Positions 37,049 to 49,086 of a DNA stretch of 64,000 nt are shown in pieces; positions within the stretch are counted from its first letter, which is position 1; each line of letters opens with the position of its first letter. The notes under the pieces are model-generated. The model worked only from the letters and a program-made list of their open reading frames with translations. It was not told the origin of the DNA and made no database searches. Origin of the DNA: Perkinsus olseni (lineage: Eukaryota > Perkinsozoa > Perkinsida > Perkinsidae); NCBI GenBank assembly GCA_013115135.1, contig JABANP010000113.1, positions 1 to 64,000 on the forward strand, written 5' to 3'. Made by a program: the position numbers and the translations under genes.

Positions 37049-38300
37049 ATGACGTGGGCATCTTCTATTCTAACAATCGTCATCTACCAAAGCGTTGATG
37101 GACGTTTACTGTGAAGGGGCCGTAGCACCGACAGCCTTGCCGCCTGAGCACTCCGAGGACGGTGGTCTCAACCTACACATCGACGAAGGTTACGTCACTA
37201 TTACTATAGACAATCAGGATCTGCGTCTCCTGCTCGACACCGCTTCGCCCCATCTCATTGTGATGGACGGCCATTGGCATGAGAGTAAGTTCGGCGTGGA
37301 GACCTGCAAGGGATCTGCCAATGCTGGCTGCTTCTACTGCCCCAAGGACGACCCCTGCGACTTCGAGAAGGAGCCCAATGTCTACCGAACAGTGTATTCC
37401 GATGGCCTGGCCGTTGACAGCATCATACGCTATGGCTCCTTGACCCTTGGAGGCCATAAAATTGATGCGTTCCCCTTTCGTGTATCGAGACTGGTTTTAT
37501 CAGCATCAACTGCAACCAGCAGCCCTCCCCGGTTGAAAGGCTTCTTCGGTGTCTCTGGTATTCCGCCTACCTCCACGTCCTTCAGCTGGGATCCTGATGT
37601 AAGGAGCCTCCTCGACGCCCTCTTGTACTCGAGCGCTATAACTCGCCCTGTGTATTCTATCCGAGCCCATTCACAAGCATGTGTAGGGTCGATGCTCATC
37701 ACTGGTGACTTCATGCTTGGTGACACGAATGATAATGCCTTGATGGCATCAAAAAGCCGGGGCTCCTTCCACTTCGTCGCTGACGAGGAGTACCACGAAG
37801 CGCTCCCTACTGTGCGAATATCGTCGCTAAGGTTATCAGGTGCAGATGGTTTCCTTCGCGAGTATCCGGTGTCTCTCAAGTGTCCCTCTGGACACTGGCT
37901 CCACCGCCCTCTTTCCTTCCCATCCCAAGCATCCTGAACGACATTGTCGAAGCACTGAGTCGGAATCTCAGTAGAAGAGGATACTTCGACGACGAGATCT
38001 TGGAAACTTTTGAAATAACGGACAAGGGCACGCTTGGCGTCTACGGGACTGTTGTTGACTACCTCCCTGTGCTGAGCTTTGACCTCGGTGATCACGAAAG
38101 AAGCATGCGCGTTCAGCTCCACCCGAGGGAGTATTGCCACTGCTCGCCCCGCGTATTGCCGAGTCGCGATAAGGGCGAGTAATTCTACTAGCCTCGGGTC
38201 GCCGCTTTTCCGAGCCTTCAACGTACATGTCGACTATGACGATCGTGAGATATCTTTAACCAGCAAGGTACAGAACAGAAACGAACATCTCCAATAAATG
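37049..38300 (+). CDS. Secreted pepsin-like (family A1) aspartic peptidase homologue, frame-broken
   Basis: ATG at 37049 begins a hydrophobic leader (MTWASSILTIVIYQSVDG) that can join the main exon across a 31-nt candidate intron. The main ORF has the first active-site region as LLLDTASPHLIV, so the usual DTG reads DTA. The second region, VPLDTGSTALF at about 37884-37917, is canonical but lies in another frame. The conserved C-terminal LGSPLFRAFNVHVDYDDREI (about 38185-38255) lies in yet another frame. Three changes of frame (near 37865, 37915 and 38080-38110) are needed to read the whole fold, and no convincing introns explain them. This is a decaying copy or carries sequence errors. The altered first motif suggests it might be inactive even if intact. 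Confidence 0.75.
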
Positions 38301-38639
38301 TTTATCCATGTTTATTTTACGATGTTGTTTGGTGTCCATGGCCCGCGGCCAGTGAGGCGCGTTAGTAGTGTTCAAATGCCCAAGACAAGAGAGATTGCTT
38401 CAAGAGCGGCAGAAGTAGCAGCACTCGGAGGGCGTCACGAAGATGTACGTCGCCCATGCCCCATCACAGAAAGCTGTGCAGTTCAGAAACACAAAGCGCA
38501 TCATGACAGAGACAGACCCGACGACGTCCACAGGAGAACCTAGCCAGCAGTGGGCATTCTACTCCGGTGATCAATAGGGCGCGGGGAGGCACTGCCGGCT
38601 GACTCCTTGGCGATATCGGGCCACGGGGAGAGAAACTCT

Positions 38640-39060
38640 CTTAGAGAATACTGAATGTCCCGGCTCCTGTCCACCGGATTTGGAGCATCGAGGGTCACTC
38701 ACGTCAGTCGAAGCCACTCAGCAGCTTTGGCAGCAGTGGCGGCCACTGTGTTGCCTAGCTTGACAGTTCGCGATCTCGCTGTAAGAAGGACCTTTTCTCC
38801 AGCTTCGACTGCGAGCTACAGCACCAAGATATACTCGTCAAGACGACCCTCCTCGGAACCCCTGCGACCTGCGAACAGCGGACTGTAGTGATGGATGAAT
38901 ATTATAGAGCTTGGTGCAATGATGCTGTGTCGTACATCTGTGTCCATGCTCATCCTTCGGAACGCTGTTCGTAACCTAGCGTCTTCCCAACTGTCATGAA
39001 ACGCAACTCCACCAGTATACGATACACTTTCAATGGTTGCCAATTCTATTTTACCGTTAG
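38640..39060 (-). CDS. Unresolved small gene, perhaps Alba-like
   Basis: Two or three open segments on the minus strand look coding: SYTGGVAFHDSWEDARLRT (about 39020), RRGSEEGRLDEYIL (38870) and GEKVLLTARSRTVKLGNTV followed by AATAAKAAEWLRLT (38800). The last resembles the helix-strand pattern of Alba/RPP25 domains, but this is a weak resemblance by eye. On the opposite strand the same DNA reads an Arg/Ser/Ala-rich ORF from 38655 that looks like a mitochondrial presequence, so the strand is not certain. Confidence 0.3.
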
Positions 39061-39301
39061 TCGAGGATACGATTCAGCTCGGGACAATGTCACGCCACAA
39101 GAAGCGGAAGTTATGGTACACCAGGGCATCATCATCATCATCGGCCGCCGCCGTTGCACAGCTGCCGTGCACTACCATCATGATGATGACGCAGTAACAG
39201 CGTGAATGTTATGAATGCATAAGGAATGACGAGCCTTCTTATCTGGCCATCCTTGGAGGCGTACCGGACCGTGGCTGAGACCCTACGAACAGGAGGAACA
39301 C

Positions 39302-42300
39302 CTACACTACCATAATACTCATACGCCCCTCACCCAGGCTGCCGTCCCCTCCCGCCATGCCTGGTCCTCCCTCGCTGCCCACAACAGCAGGGCCCGTTGA
39401 GGACCTCATGATCGTGCTGCTGGCACTGTGCTGATGATGGTGGGGATGGTGACCATGGCCAGCGCCGTGGTGCGGCCCATGATGGCCACCAGCTGCATGG
39501 GAGCCGCCTCTCATGCCGGTCGACGCTTGCACTGCATCAGTCGACTCCAGGACAAGATCTCGGAAAGACCCGTCCACCGATCGCTTGATGTCCCCAAAGG
39601 TTGCCAGCACACAATCGGCACCGTCCTGACACAAGCAGCGCTACGCAGTTATCGGAAGGATCTTCTACCCCACCTTGCTGCCCAGCGTGATGGTCTCATG
39701 CAAAGTGCCCACGTCTGCCTTGGCCAGGCCATCCAGAACGTGCTGCAGGTTGTTGGCGACCTGCAAAGATCATGAGCCCTGGTAAGAGAGACTGCACTCA
39801 CCATGCTGGCTGGAGGGGACGTTCCCGGTACCACTTGCCCGAAGAGGTACTCCATGAACATATTAACCTAACAACTCGGACAAGTTCGAAGGGCAGGGAG
39901 GCTTCGACTCACCAGTTGTCTTTCGTCCATTTGCTGAGCGTTCATATTTTTAGCCCAGCTCGGCCGCTCCGCTACGTTGCCTCCCAGAGTATTAGGCCTG
40001 AGACAGATCTTGCTCCGAGAACCCATCAGATTTCGAGTTTGAGATCCGCCGAGGATTCTCAAACTGTTTCTCGACAAGGTTTGCCTAGTGAGTTACGCAC
40101 AACCATTTCTTGACGGAATAACGTCGGGCCTGGGATTCGAACCGGAGACTCTCGCGTGCAGTGAATATTTCATCATCTCAATCAACGGCTTCGCTGTGCA
40201 AATTCTGCCACTTCGTCATGAAGGCCTAGTTTCAAACCTCCACGCGAATCCTACTGAAGCGCCCCATTCGCGCCTACCGTTTATTATCCCCATTGCTGGA
40301 CTGGGCGCCTCGACTGGCGTTCCGATCCAGCGCTGAAGCATCAGCGGACGGGACAGAATTCTGATGGTAGGGTTTAGAAGACGGGCTACTACTGGAGTTC
40401 ATGGGGTAGCAGTAAGCAATGGTACCTAGAAGTCACATCTTGCTTTCTTACACATTCTTGCATTTCCTCCACGTATGCTCACATAGTTTGATCAATAATT
40501 TCAGCATCCTCGAGTTGTCCACCTCCAGTTTAAATTCGTTCAAGAGCATGTCAGTCGTGAACAGAGAGCTTTCGAACTGAAGCAGATTCACGAAGGTGGA
40601 CTATGCCCGGCAAAACGATGAGTTCACCTTGTTAACAATATGGTTGCAGTACTTAAAAGCGAGCTGCTCCGAGGTGGGGTAGTTGGACAGGTCCTTGACT
40701 TGGGTCAGAAGAATTTGGGCCAGTGACTTCAGATCATCCGAGTAGCTCGGGTTCGGCCATGAATCCCGCTCCATTGGAGGCGTCCATCTCCTCGGGAATT
40801 TTGAGAGCATTGTCACTGCGCCCTGAAATTCACCAAAGAGCAGTCCGGTACAATTGCCGTCATCCAATGGCGGCTGCTCACCGGTTGCCATGGACAGGAT
40901 GAGCCTCCCTAAACATATCAGGTCCTTCTGCTGTTGATGGGCGATCGAGCTCTGCTGCTGCTGCTGCTGCGGTTGGGCCATCGGGGCCGGGCCAGTCCGT
41001 GATGACCCAGCCCAGGCCGTTTGCGGTGCCAAGCCGGTTCGAGAGGGCGGCTGAGGTGTGCAGCAGAATCAGAAGAACGGTCGCGTGTGTGTAAGTTTTA
41101 AGTCCAATGCCGATAAGCCAGCAACGACGAGTTCAGTGGTGCGTTATGCAGTGTGCCCGGATGCTGCTGCTACTACGAGTGAACGATCGTTGCAGTGGAA
41201 AGCTTACGGATTCCTGAGCCAAGGCATCCAATAGACCGACGCAGTTCAAGTATACCCTGGGTGGATAGAGGAAGGCGGTGTCGGTGACCAGAATCTGAAC
41301 AACGCAGGACTTGTTCCCGCCAAGACGCAGGAGGTAAAACGGTCACCTTAGTCGGATGGATAACCTTTGCAGAGAGTCCATGGCTGTGGATATACTTGAG
41401 ACACATGATCAGTTGACTCAGCACGTCCTGCAACGCAAAAGTACTCTTCCAATGTGGCGCGACGGTATCATTCGCAGCCAGCAACCTCAAGACCCCGGTT
41501 CGACCCTACCACCCTCACCCATATAACATGCTCAGGTATCCCCCCAGTCCCGTTCTGTTTGAGCGTTGGAGAGTCTATGAACACTGACTGCAATGTTGCC
41601 ACCGACGGTATATAATCATACACGTACACCTAGCAAAACTCATGATGAGCCGCCAACCCTCCCGACGACTCCTCACCAGGGAACCTCCGTCCTGACTCGG
41701 ATTCTCAGCTTCGATAAAGTCCCTCGTCCCGAAGGCTTGTCGCAATGGTACTATGCACGGATGATGCTGAATAATAACGGAATCCAGTATCATCAAACGC
41801 TGCAGCCTGCTGTTGATGATGACAGTCTTACTATGGCACTCCACGTCCTCACAGCTTCTGTGACCAAGTCAAAGTTGCTGAGGCTAAACCCATCAACTCG
41901 GCATAGACAGTAGACGTAGGAGTCCTACAGACAGAAAGAGGGCTCGTCGAGGCAGCATGATCGAGTAGATGAGGGACGGCGAGCATACGCGAACAACCCA
42001 CGGGGCAGTGAAGGGATGGTATACGAGAGCCAAGGCAGATAACACCCGAGAACTAGATTCGAGTCGTTATCAGTAATAATACGATCGTGAGGTGCTCAGC
42101 GTGCGGTACGACCGCTACTAATACAGCCCGGTCGATGAAAACTCGACAGTGTCTAGATGCCGTGCAGCAACTTGTGATAAGTTACCCATACCAAACGCTC
42201 GGGCGTTCGAAAAAGCAGAGAAGCAGTCCCGCGGCCCCACCCTCTTACCGCAACCGAAAGTGCCTTGTAGAAGTACGTCTTGTATTGGTACCCGAAATAA

Positions 42301-44816
42301 GATCCGCTACCAACACTACCACTGCTACCGCTGCTGTTGCCGCCCTTCGTCTGCTGTCCATCACTCGAGGCGGCGGTAGGCACGGCATCCCGAGCACCGC
42401 CTCCTCCCTCGGGTAGTGACAGGAGTGTATGATACTTATTCTGGACGAACTCGGGGACTACAGGAGAGACAACGGGAACTAAGGAATCTACTCCACCTTC
42501 GGTCCAGGCCTAGCAGATACACACATTCAACCCAGCACTTCTATGTGATGCTAGCCTTCGAGTAACGGAAGAATCAGACCGAGCAGCACAAGGGTACTAT
42601 CATCAGTTTGCGAGGCGAAAGGCTCCGCTCCCGGAATTTTCATCTATTTTTCCAAGACCGTCAAGGCGCGTGCCGGGTCCCCCGAGATGCCCTACCAGCC
42701 GGCATGTTAGAGTCGACAGGATAGTCCCTGTTCGAGAGTACGGTGTTTACACGATGCATCTGCAGCTCCTTCCGAATGGTCTGAGAACACCAGCTAAAAA
42801 TGATGCAAAAGAATAATCGCTTCGCTCCGCCTACAGGGTCAGCACTCAAGGAGGTTGCGTGCGGTGGGGGTCGCTCTAACATGTAGGGCGGCAGCGGCGC
42901 CGGCTTTTCCACCGGCGGGATGGGAGACCTCGGCATCCTGTTCGGAGGCCTCATGCCCCTTCCAACTGCTGATGATGGTAATACGAAGGGAGGGGCACCA
43001 GAAGAGGAGGACGCGGAGGGTGGAGGAGGACGGTTAGGGGAACTGAAGAGGGATGAGATAGACAGGAGGCATCTAACCTCCCACGTATCTTGCTATGTTC
43101 AACCTAAGATACGGCGAGTGCACGCTCCTTCCGCTCAAGATGGTAGACCGAGATTTCGCTGGAAGAGTGCGTTGAAGTTAATACCCCTAGCGAAATGAAT
43201 TTAACTCAGAAAAATCCCTCGCACAGCCGTGAGAGCCAGGGCCACTGAACCCATCACGGAACCGGGAAGATCCTCGAAAAAGAAGGGAACCTTCTCACGG
43301 AGACAAGTCCGAGCTGTCCTCTCCCCACGACATGAGCATTGCTCGGCGGCCGCGCGTCGCGAAATTCCTCCGTTCCCCCAATCCATGAACAGCACGCTAC
43401 TACAAAGGGGCTCGGGTCTGCCCGAGAGTGCCCAGAAGGTGTTATACCCTCTCTCCCCCTCCTTGAGTACCTTCCCGTAGCCTTCTGTGGTGAATCCATC
43501 GGCTGCTGCTGCTGCTGAGCACTCTGTGGTGTCGTCGCATCTCCTGCTCCCATCACGGCAGCATTCCTCACACTACAACCACTACCAGCCGCTGTACTCT
43601 GCGCAGGCCTGTGGCGAGGAGCAACTATTACCCCAAGGCCTGCTGATACCCTCCTTACTTTGATGATACCTTGGGTACGGCTGGTGGAGGCCCAGGAGGG
43701 GGAGGGGGCGGAGGGGGCATCCCCGGTGGTGGTCCCCAGACTGATGATGCCAGACCCGTCGTCGAGGGCGGCGGCGGCGGACCCCAGCAGGGCCCACGCG
43801 AAGGCGGCTGCTTGGATATCGGGGGTGGGGAACCTGAGATCTCTGCTCATTCCCTTAACCGTGAAAAGAGTCGTGCAGCAGATTTTCTGTCGCCCCACGC
43901 GTAGAGTTACTACTGCCCTCAAGATCATTCTACAGGCAGCCCTAATGCGTTTTCCCCACTATCCATACTGTTGCCCGCTCATTCCCTCTGATGACGAAGA
44001 GGCCCTAGGTTGTCCTCAACCTCAGAGAGTACCATCAGGTAGTGTAAGTGTTCAAAACGACCACGATTTAGTTACTATCCTCACGGGATTCTCAACCCTG
44101 CCCGACCGGTCATGAGGCTCTCGCGCAAATCCAAGCGAACCCCTCACTCACTTGCAGCCTTCTCGAGTGCACTACTGCTCGGAGGCAACCTAAGATACTC
44201 AAAGATACTCCCAAGGCCACCCCAAGGTAAACCTATCGGTACTCAGGGAATGCTGATCGGGAGAGCGGAGATAGAGCCCTCCGTGCGTAGTCCGGCGGTG
44301 GTGACGCTGCTGCAGCCGGAACGGCGGGGGTGGCAGGCTGCTGACAGGAGGCAGTCGCTCGAGGCCCTCTGGGTTCGCGGATGCCATTACATCACGATCC
44401 CTCGGCCTGGTGAGGACAGTCTTCGGTCTGGCTGCTGCTGTTGAGGCCCCACCACTGCTGCTACCACCTAGAGTTGCGGAAGTTGTGGTATCATGTTGTG
44501 AGGAATGCATGACAATACCACTGCTCTTCCTCCGTCTCGTGGCTCCCGAGGAGGCTGCTTGCTTGTGGGTGCTGGCACTCGTCTGATTGCCGCCGTTGGT
44601 GTGGCCCGGCCGGCCAGAGATAGATCGATTAGGAGAATGATGGGCGTAGGTACAGGAGTCCCCAAACTCACTGAGCAAGATATCCAAGGTCGAAGCTTGC
44701 AAGATACGGAATAGGTCGAGTCCCGTTACTACCATTTTCCCCAAATATGTCCAATTCCGGCAAGGTGCCACCCCAGAGGTGTCGTTGTTGTTATTATTAT
44801 TCTCTCTTCGACTCAT
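39302..44816 (-). CDS. PAN3: PAN3, regulatory subunit of the PAN2-PAN3 deadenylase
   Basis: PAN3 binds poly(A)-binding protein and recruits the PAN2 nuclease to trim mRNA poly(A) tails. N-terminus from 44816: MSRRENNNNNN, then a CCCH zinc finger split by an intron (CRNWTYLGK on exon 1, EFGDSCTYAHH on exon 2). Low-complexity and Pro-rich linkers follow (43800-42850). The pseudokinase domain is seen as HHPCIVPLRQAFGTRDF (41790), LIMCLKYIHSHGLSAKVIHP (41400) and DLICLGRLILSMATGEQPPL (40910). The helical C-terminal domain gives FMEYLFGQVVPG (39850), NNLQHVLDGLAKADVG (39750) and CVLATFGDIKR (39610). It ends with a His-rich tail and stop at 39302. Exon 1 reaches the expected third-frame zinc finger only if one A of an AAAA run is ignored. 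The 43-44 kb linker exons are assigned by position. Confidence 0.85.
43085..43112 (-). repeat. Repeat set A copy, compact and inverted
   Basis: gtatcttgctatgttcaacc then taagatac: a 28-nt unit with perfect 8-nt inverted ends (GTATCTTG-type against its complement), within the PAN3 region. Confidence 0.75.
44680..44719 (+). repeat. Repeat set A copy in the PAN3 zinc-finger intron
   Basis: atatccaaggtcgaagcttg then caagatacggaataggtcga. Seen from PAN3 (minus) it forms most of the intron that splits the CCCH zinc finger. Confidence 0.8.
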
Positions 44817-45470
44817 TAAAGACTAAGATACCTCTGAAATCGGCAGGTGGCCTACTGGAGAAGAGGGCGACTTCCTTACCTTTGAGATTAATACAATTAT
44901 AATGATACTGATGCGGCAACCTCTGATGCTGCTGGCTACAACAACTGCAACGGAGAGCCGCAACAAACGCTGAACGAGGAACCTCTGATTTCGTGGCGAG
45001 AGACACGCTTCCCGCGTGATTGATTGATAACTGTGAACGCAACTCACGGAGAGGCTCTTATCAACCTATTCTGAATCTTCCAACTCAACCTGCAGGATGC
45101 GCTCAGACGTACTTCACGGACCGGCGGACACAGCAAGATCAAAATGGCGAACGCGCACCAAAAATCGTGGCGGAGCGATGCGGTGCCGACAACGATAGAG
45201 AAAAAGAAAGTGTTTAGTTAGAGTCCTTGGGCCTCACGTCCAATACCGGCGCCTAAAATCGATTCCGAGTTCCAGTATCAGTTGACGGAACAACTCCGGT
45301 TCCATTATCACGGAGATCTTCAACTTTTACCGTGTCTTCTCCCAGGCGTTTCTCTTCCACACACGTCCCGCCACTTCGCCCTGGGGTCCTCCGGTTTTTT
45401 TCTATTTGCCATTGATGTTGGTTGTGTTGAGTCTGTTGTAAATGGGCGAGTAGCAGCCTCTGTCTTTACC
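44817..45470. other. Divergent promoter region between PAN3 and SAS-6
   Basis: Both genes start away from this 650-bp stretch. It contains set B- and C-like sequence (44990 and 45161-45180). No TATA-like element or other promoter motif could be assigned with confidence. Confidence 0.4.
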
Positions 45471-48400
45471 ATGACCGGTGGAGGCGGGGCGGTTGCAGGG
45501 GCGGCCGTTTACGCCTCTGAGAATGAGCAAGTACTCTATGCCAGAGATGTTAGAGTCAGGATAAGGCCGCAGGAGAGGGAAGAGTAATTCCGACCTTCCC
45601 TAGTATCTTCACGCTCAACCTCCAAGATACTTCATCTCAGCGTCGGTATTAGCTTCCATACTAGAGCGGTCGTTGACGTCACTCGGCGTTTGGGTCGGCA
45701 ACTGGACTACTACTCCCTCGACCAACCAGGAGGTCTCCGGATCAATTTCTGGTTTGGACAGATACTCCGCCAATCTCACGTTGAAGCTTTCCCTACAGAC
45801 AGCGAGCAGCTCTTCCAGTTCTGGCAGTGGGACACGAGCAGTTGTCCCGTCCAGCGGTGCTCTGATGATCACCATTACGGACGGTCGGGACCCATTCTTC
45901 CTGTAGTGGCGTGTTGTAGTGCGATTTGGGAAAGGTGTGGTATGGAAGGTATACGTTATCCCTTGCTGAGAGCGACTACCACACCCTTAAGACGGAGCAG
46001 AGGTTACTGGTGGACTTCCAGAATTTTCCCAAGATGATAACGGAGCTCGTCGCGGAATGTGTAGGTTCATGAAGAAATATCAATTTCTGTGCTCCCATCA
46101 ATATTCACATAAATAACCATATGGACCCTTCCTGCATTCGTTATTCCGAAGTAGGCCCATAACGGAGGCAGCCCCCCAACAGGAGGTCAGAATATGTCCG
46201 TCTACCTAACAGTCGGCGAGTCGACTGTTGAATCAACGCTCAGCATTATAGAGGCTAATCAGTTTAGAGAGATCACACACTTGTGCTTGAGGATGCGGAA
46301 AGGTAGTGAGTCTATTAGAACCCCATCTCGATTGGCTGAGGCTCTCTCTGTCGTTGAAGATCGGCTGGGAAGGCTAGGACTTCACACGGATCAGTTCAAC
46401 TGAGTGGGAGCGGATATCACGCCATTTCTAGTCGCGACATCTCTCAGGCACGGATGAAGTGTTGAAGCATTATTTAGCGTCTAAGTTGAGTCACTTCCAG
46501 CAGCTGTCTGAGAGGCTCGAGGAGACATTGTGCAACACAGAGAAGGAATTAAGGTAGGCTCAATCATGGATAAGGGTTTTGATGGAGGACGATGGTCAGA
46601 CGGGTGGCGGCGGAGCGACAGTCCCAAGCGGAAGAGATAAACTTGATGAAGGTCGGTAGCTGGCCTCCCTCTTTCTCGCGGGTGTTGTTCGTCGGGTCCT
46701 GTAGCTCAGTGGTTAGAGCGACGGTCTTATGAGCCGTAGGTCGTGGGTTCGACCCCCGCCGGGACTATACAAGATTGCCACTTCTTGCAGGCGGAACGAT
46801 GTCAACTGGAACAGAGCATGAAGGCTGGTCACGAGAGAGAGCTAGCCGAGCTTAGCGAGCGACATGCTCGAGAGATCCGGGATAATCATCATACGTAGCA
46901 TCATCGCGAACGCAGTTTAACAACAGAGTCCTACTGATTTATGTTAGACTCACTGCTGAGCGGGACAATGCAGTAAAGGAACTATCAGCTCAGCTTGAGG
47001 CCGCCCAGGCAGCTGCAGGAGTCATCAGCGAAAGCAGCTACAGAGGCTCAGGATAAGGTGAACAGAAGTGTCGGGTGCTCCACTTGGACTCGGCGTGTCC
47101 TGCAGGTTGTAGCACTTGAAAACTCTCTATCGAGTTCGAGCAGAAAATTGGAAGCTGCCTTGAAGGAGTTGGAAGAGGACAAGGAACGGTACGGATCGAC
47201 GAGCGCTGAAGTGAAAAGGCTCGAAAAAGAGAAGTAGTGCTGGCGCTCATCGACGCCCCCATCAAAGGACACCACTCATCAGCTACACCTTGGAGAAGCA
47301 GTTGTCCGAGGCAGGAGTATCTTTAGCACTCTGCAAGGAGCAGCTAGCGGCCAAGGAGGAACTCGCCAGTAGTATCTGGGACTACCCTCGGGATCGGTAG
47401 CAGCTGACGCCGATTCCACTGCTCGTGAACGAACGCTGCCGGGTATCCTTCAATATAACCTCGCCGTCGCCGCGTTGGGCTGCCAGGCAGCCAAGCTGTG
47501 TCGTTCCAGTTTGAGTGTTTGGGCGCAGATAAGTCGAAGGAATTGCTGGAGCAAGCGAATCAGCAGAAGTCGTCACTCGAGGAGCAGATACAGATGTGTG
47601 TCGGAGGCGTGCCGGTAGCGGGACTCGAACCGGGGACCTTCTCGTTGACAGGTATCGGACGAGTCTCGCTCAACTAGAAGAAAAGTTGAGTGTGAGCTTC
47701 AAAGAGACTACGAAGGGCAATGAAGTGATCAAGAAACTGCAGGATCAGATAAAAGCATACAAGTCCAGAGTGAAGGGATTGAAGCAAGTAATGAAGGCAT
47801 CAGCCGAGCCGAGGACTCCCTCGGGACCAATGGTGGGGTCCATGCTTCATCAGCTCATGCCAGTGCAAGTGGTGCTTGCTGTATGGCACCGTACAGCGCA
47901 ACAGTGTGGCTTTCGAGATTGGAGTCGGCGTTCATCTTGATGCTCTTCTCCAGCCTGCCTCTGATGGAAGTTTGGATTTGGTGAGCGACGCCTTTTCCCT
48001 GTAGGCAATGCAGACGCACGAGGAGACGATCCATGAGCTCGATCATCGTCTACTCGAGGAGCAACGGTCTCATGATGACAGCAAGCTCGAGCACAAGCGT
48101 AGTGTTTGCCGCTCATCATCAGCTATCTTCATCAGCCTTGTAGGTACCCTAGACGCCTTGGACAGAGCCCAAGAGGACTGCGAGGCGACGAGGGGGAAGT
48201 TGGCAGAAGCACATAAACTACTGGAGTCGAACGAGCAAGTCATTTCCTATCTCAATAAGCGGCTGACTGATCGAGATGTTAAAGTAGCTTTGGCATCTCT
48301 GTGGCCCGTTGGCTGGATGAATGCCATCAGGTCCTATCAGGAGTGGAGCCCTCATCGTCGTCATCTGCTTCCGGGTACTCAGCCTTGAGTCTGCCAATAC

Positions 48401-48921
48401 TACCATCACACAGACAGCATCCAACGCAAGCCTCTGCCCTCGGTGCTGCTGCAGCTTCAACGAGTCATCATCACTCGGGGACTAGTAGCAGTAGGAGCCA
48501 CTCTCCGAGCACTTCGAGGCCAGCTGGAGGAGGGGTCCTGGCCAACAGGACCAATGGTACGCTGTAAACGACGTCTCTTGTCTCTAGCACTGCCTCAGTT
48601 TTCGAAGGGAGCAGCGGAGCGATGCAGCTAGCTAACGTTGGTCGACAGCCAGCACCACCTTACCAGAGTGGCCAGAGGTTGGCCTCGGGCTTCACTATAC
48701 CTGGGGGACCCTCGGCTAAGAGGCCCAACTTGGAGGAGATATCAGCGATTGGTGGGCCCGTCGCAGTAGCGCCTAGGACAGCGTGTCGTCGTGTAGGACA
48801 TCATCAAGGAGCGGGAATGGAGAACCAGCCTCCGCCTTCATCTGCTACCATCACGCCCTCCTCGTCCGCCCTTCAGAGCAGGCTAGCGGCGGGGCCTGTA
48901 CGATTCTTGCCCAAGTCTTGA
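45471..48921 (+). CDS. SAS6: SAS-6 centriole cartwheel protein
   Basis: Structural protein setting the ninefold symmetry of basal bodies. ATG at 45471. Exon 1 (to 45583) has VLYARDVRVRIRPQERE. Exon 2 (45762-45902) has ANLTLKLSLQT and ITITDGRDPFFL. Exon 3 (about 45979) has TLKTEQRLLVDFQNFPKMI, the PISA motif region. The next exon (46194-46303) has IIEANQFREITHLCLRMR, completing the globular head. Coiled coil follows: LKHYLASKLSHFQQLSERLE (46452), ERELAELSERH (46830), later segments to 47820 including KLQDQIKAYKSRVKGLK, and NEQVISYLNKRLTDRD (48231). A Ser/His/Pro-rich disordered tail ends at 48921. The order and sequence match SAS-6 throughout. One intron contains a tRNA-Ile gene. Others carry sets A (45603), C (46608, 48612) and D (47615). 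Confidence 0.92.
45603..45630 (-). repeat. Repeat set A copy, compact, in SAS-6 intron 1
   Basis: gtatcttcacgctcaacctc then caagatac, a 28-nt hairpin inside the 178-nt first intron of SAS-6, antisense to the gene. Confidence 0.75.
46695..46767 (+). tRNA. tRNA-Ile (anticodon UAU)
   Basis: A complete 73-nt cloverleaf: acceptor GGTCCTG/CGGGACT (first pair G-U), D-arm GCTC/GAGC, anticodon arm ACGGT/GCCGT with loop CTTATGA (U33 then UAU), variable AGGTC, T-arm GTGGG/CCCGC with loop TTCGACC, discriminator A. The A-box (TAGCTCAGTGG) and B-box (GGTTCGACCCC) are intact, so it looks transcribable by RNA polymerase III. It lies on the sense strand inside a SAS-6 intron (donor about 46651, acceptor TTGCAG at about 46790). 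This is the only tRNA in the window that folds fully; the many other T-arm-like sequences lack the 5' half. Confidence 0.93.
47610..47660 (-). repeat. tRNA 3'-half-like sequence in a SAS-6 intron
   Basis: gtagcgggactcgaaccggg then gaccttctcgttgacaggta, complement of acceptor strand, T-arm and anticodon-side sequence. Other remnants: 11293-11330, 15676-15700, 36945-36965, 40132-40165, 61488-61512. Confidence 0.75.
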
Positions 48922-49086
48922 GATAATTAGCTCGTGTCCAGCACCGACTATTCAGCATGATTGTTCATTTCCATTCTGCCCTAGCGAGGTTGTGGTGTTG
49001 TGAGCACTCCGAGGTGAGCTAGAGCCGGCACTGCTCCAGTTTATACCCGCCTTCCCATCATCATTGGACGGACAGACTGTGGAAGA

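Noticed and set aside
37430..38221. 263-codon minus-strand ORF over the aspartic peptidase
   Set aside because: The + strand carries the peptidase motifs (DTAS, DTGSTALF, LGSPLFRAF); the antisense ORF has no recognisable feature.
43671..43904. Gly-rich + strand ORF (polyglycine)
   Set aside because: The opposite strand reads a Pro-rich linker (MPPPPPPPPGPPPAVPKVSS) in the PAN3 region, which fits its neighbours better.
45615..45875. Minus-strand ORF with a plausible protein, ending at a 31-nt set A 'intron'
   Set aside because: The + strand frame gives conserved SAS-6 sequence (ITITDGRDPFFL, ANLTLKLSL) over the same DNA, and the hairpin lies inside SAS-6 intron 1.
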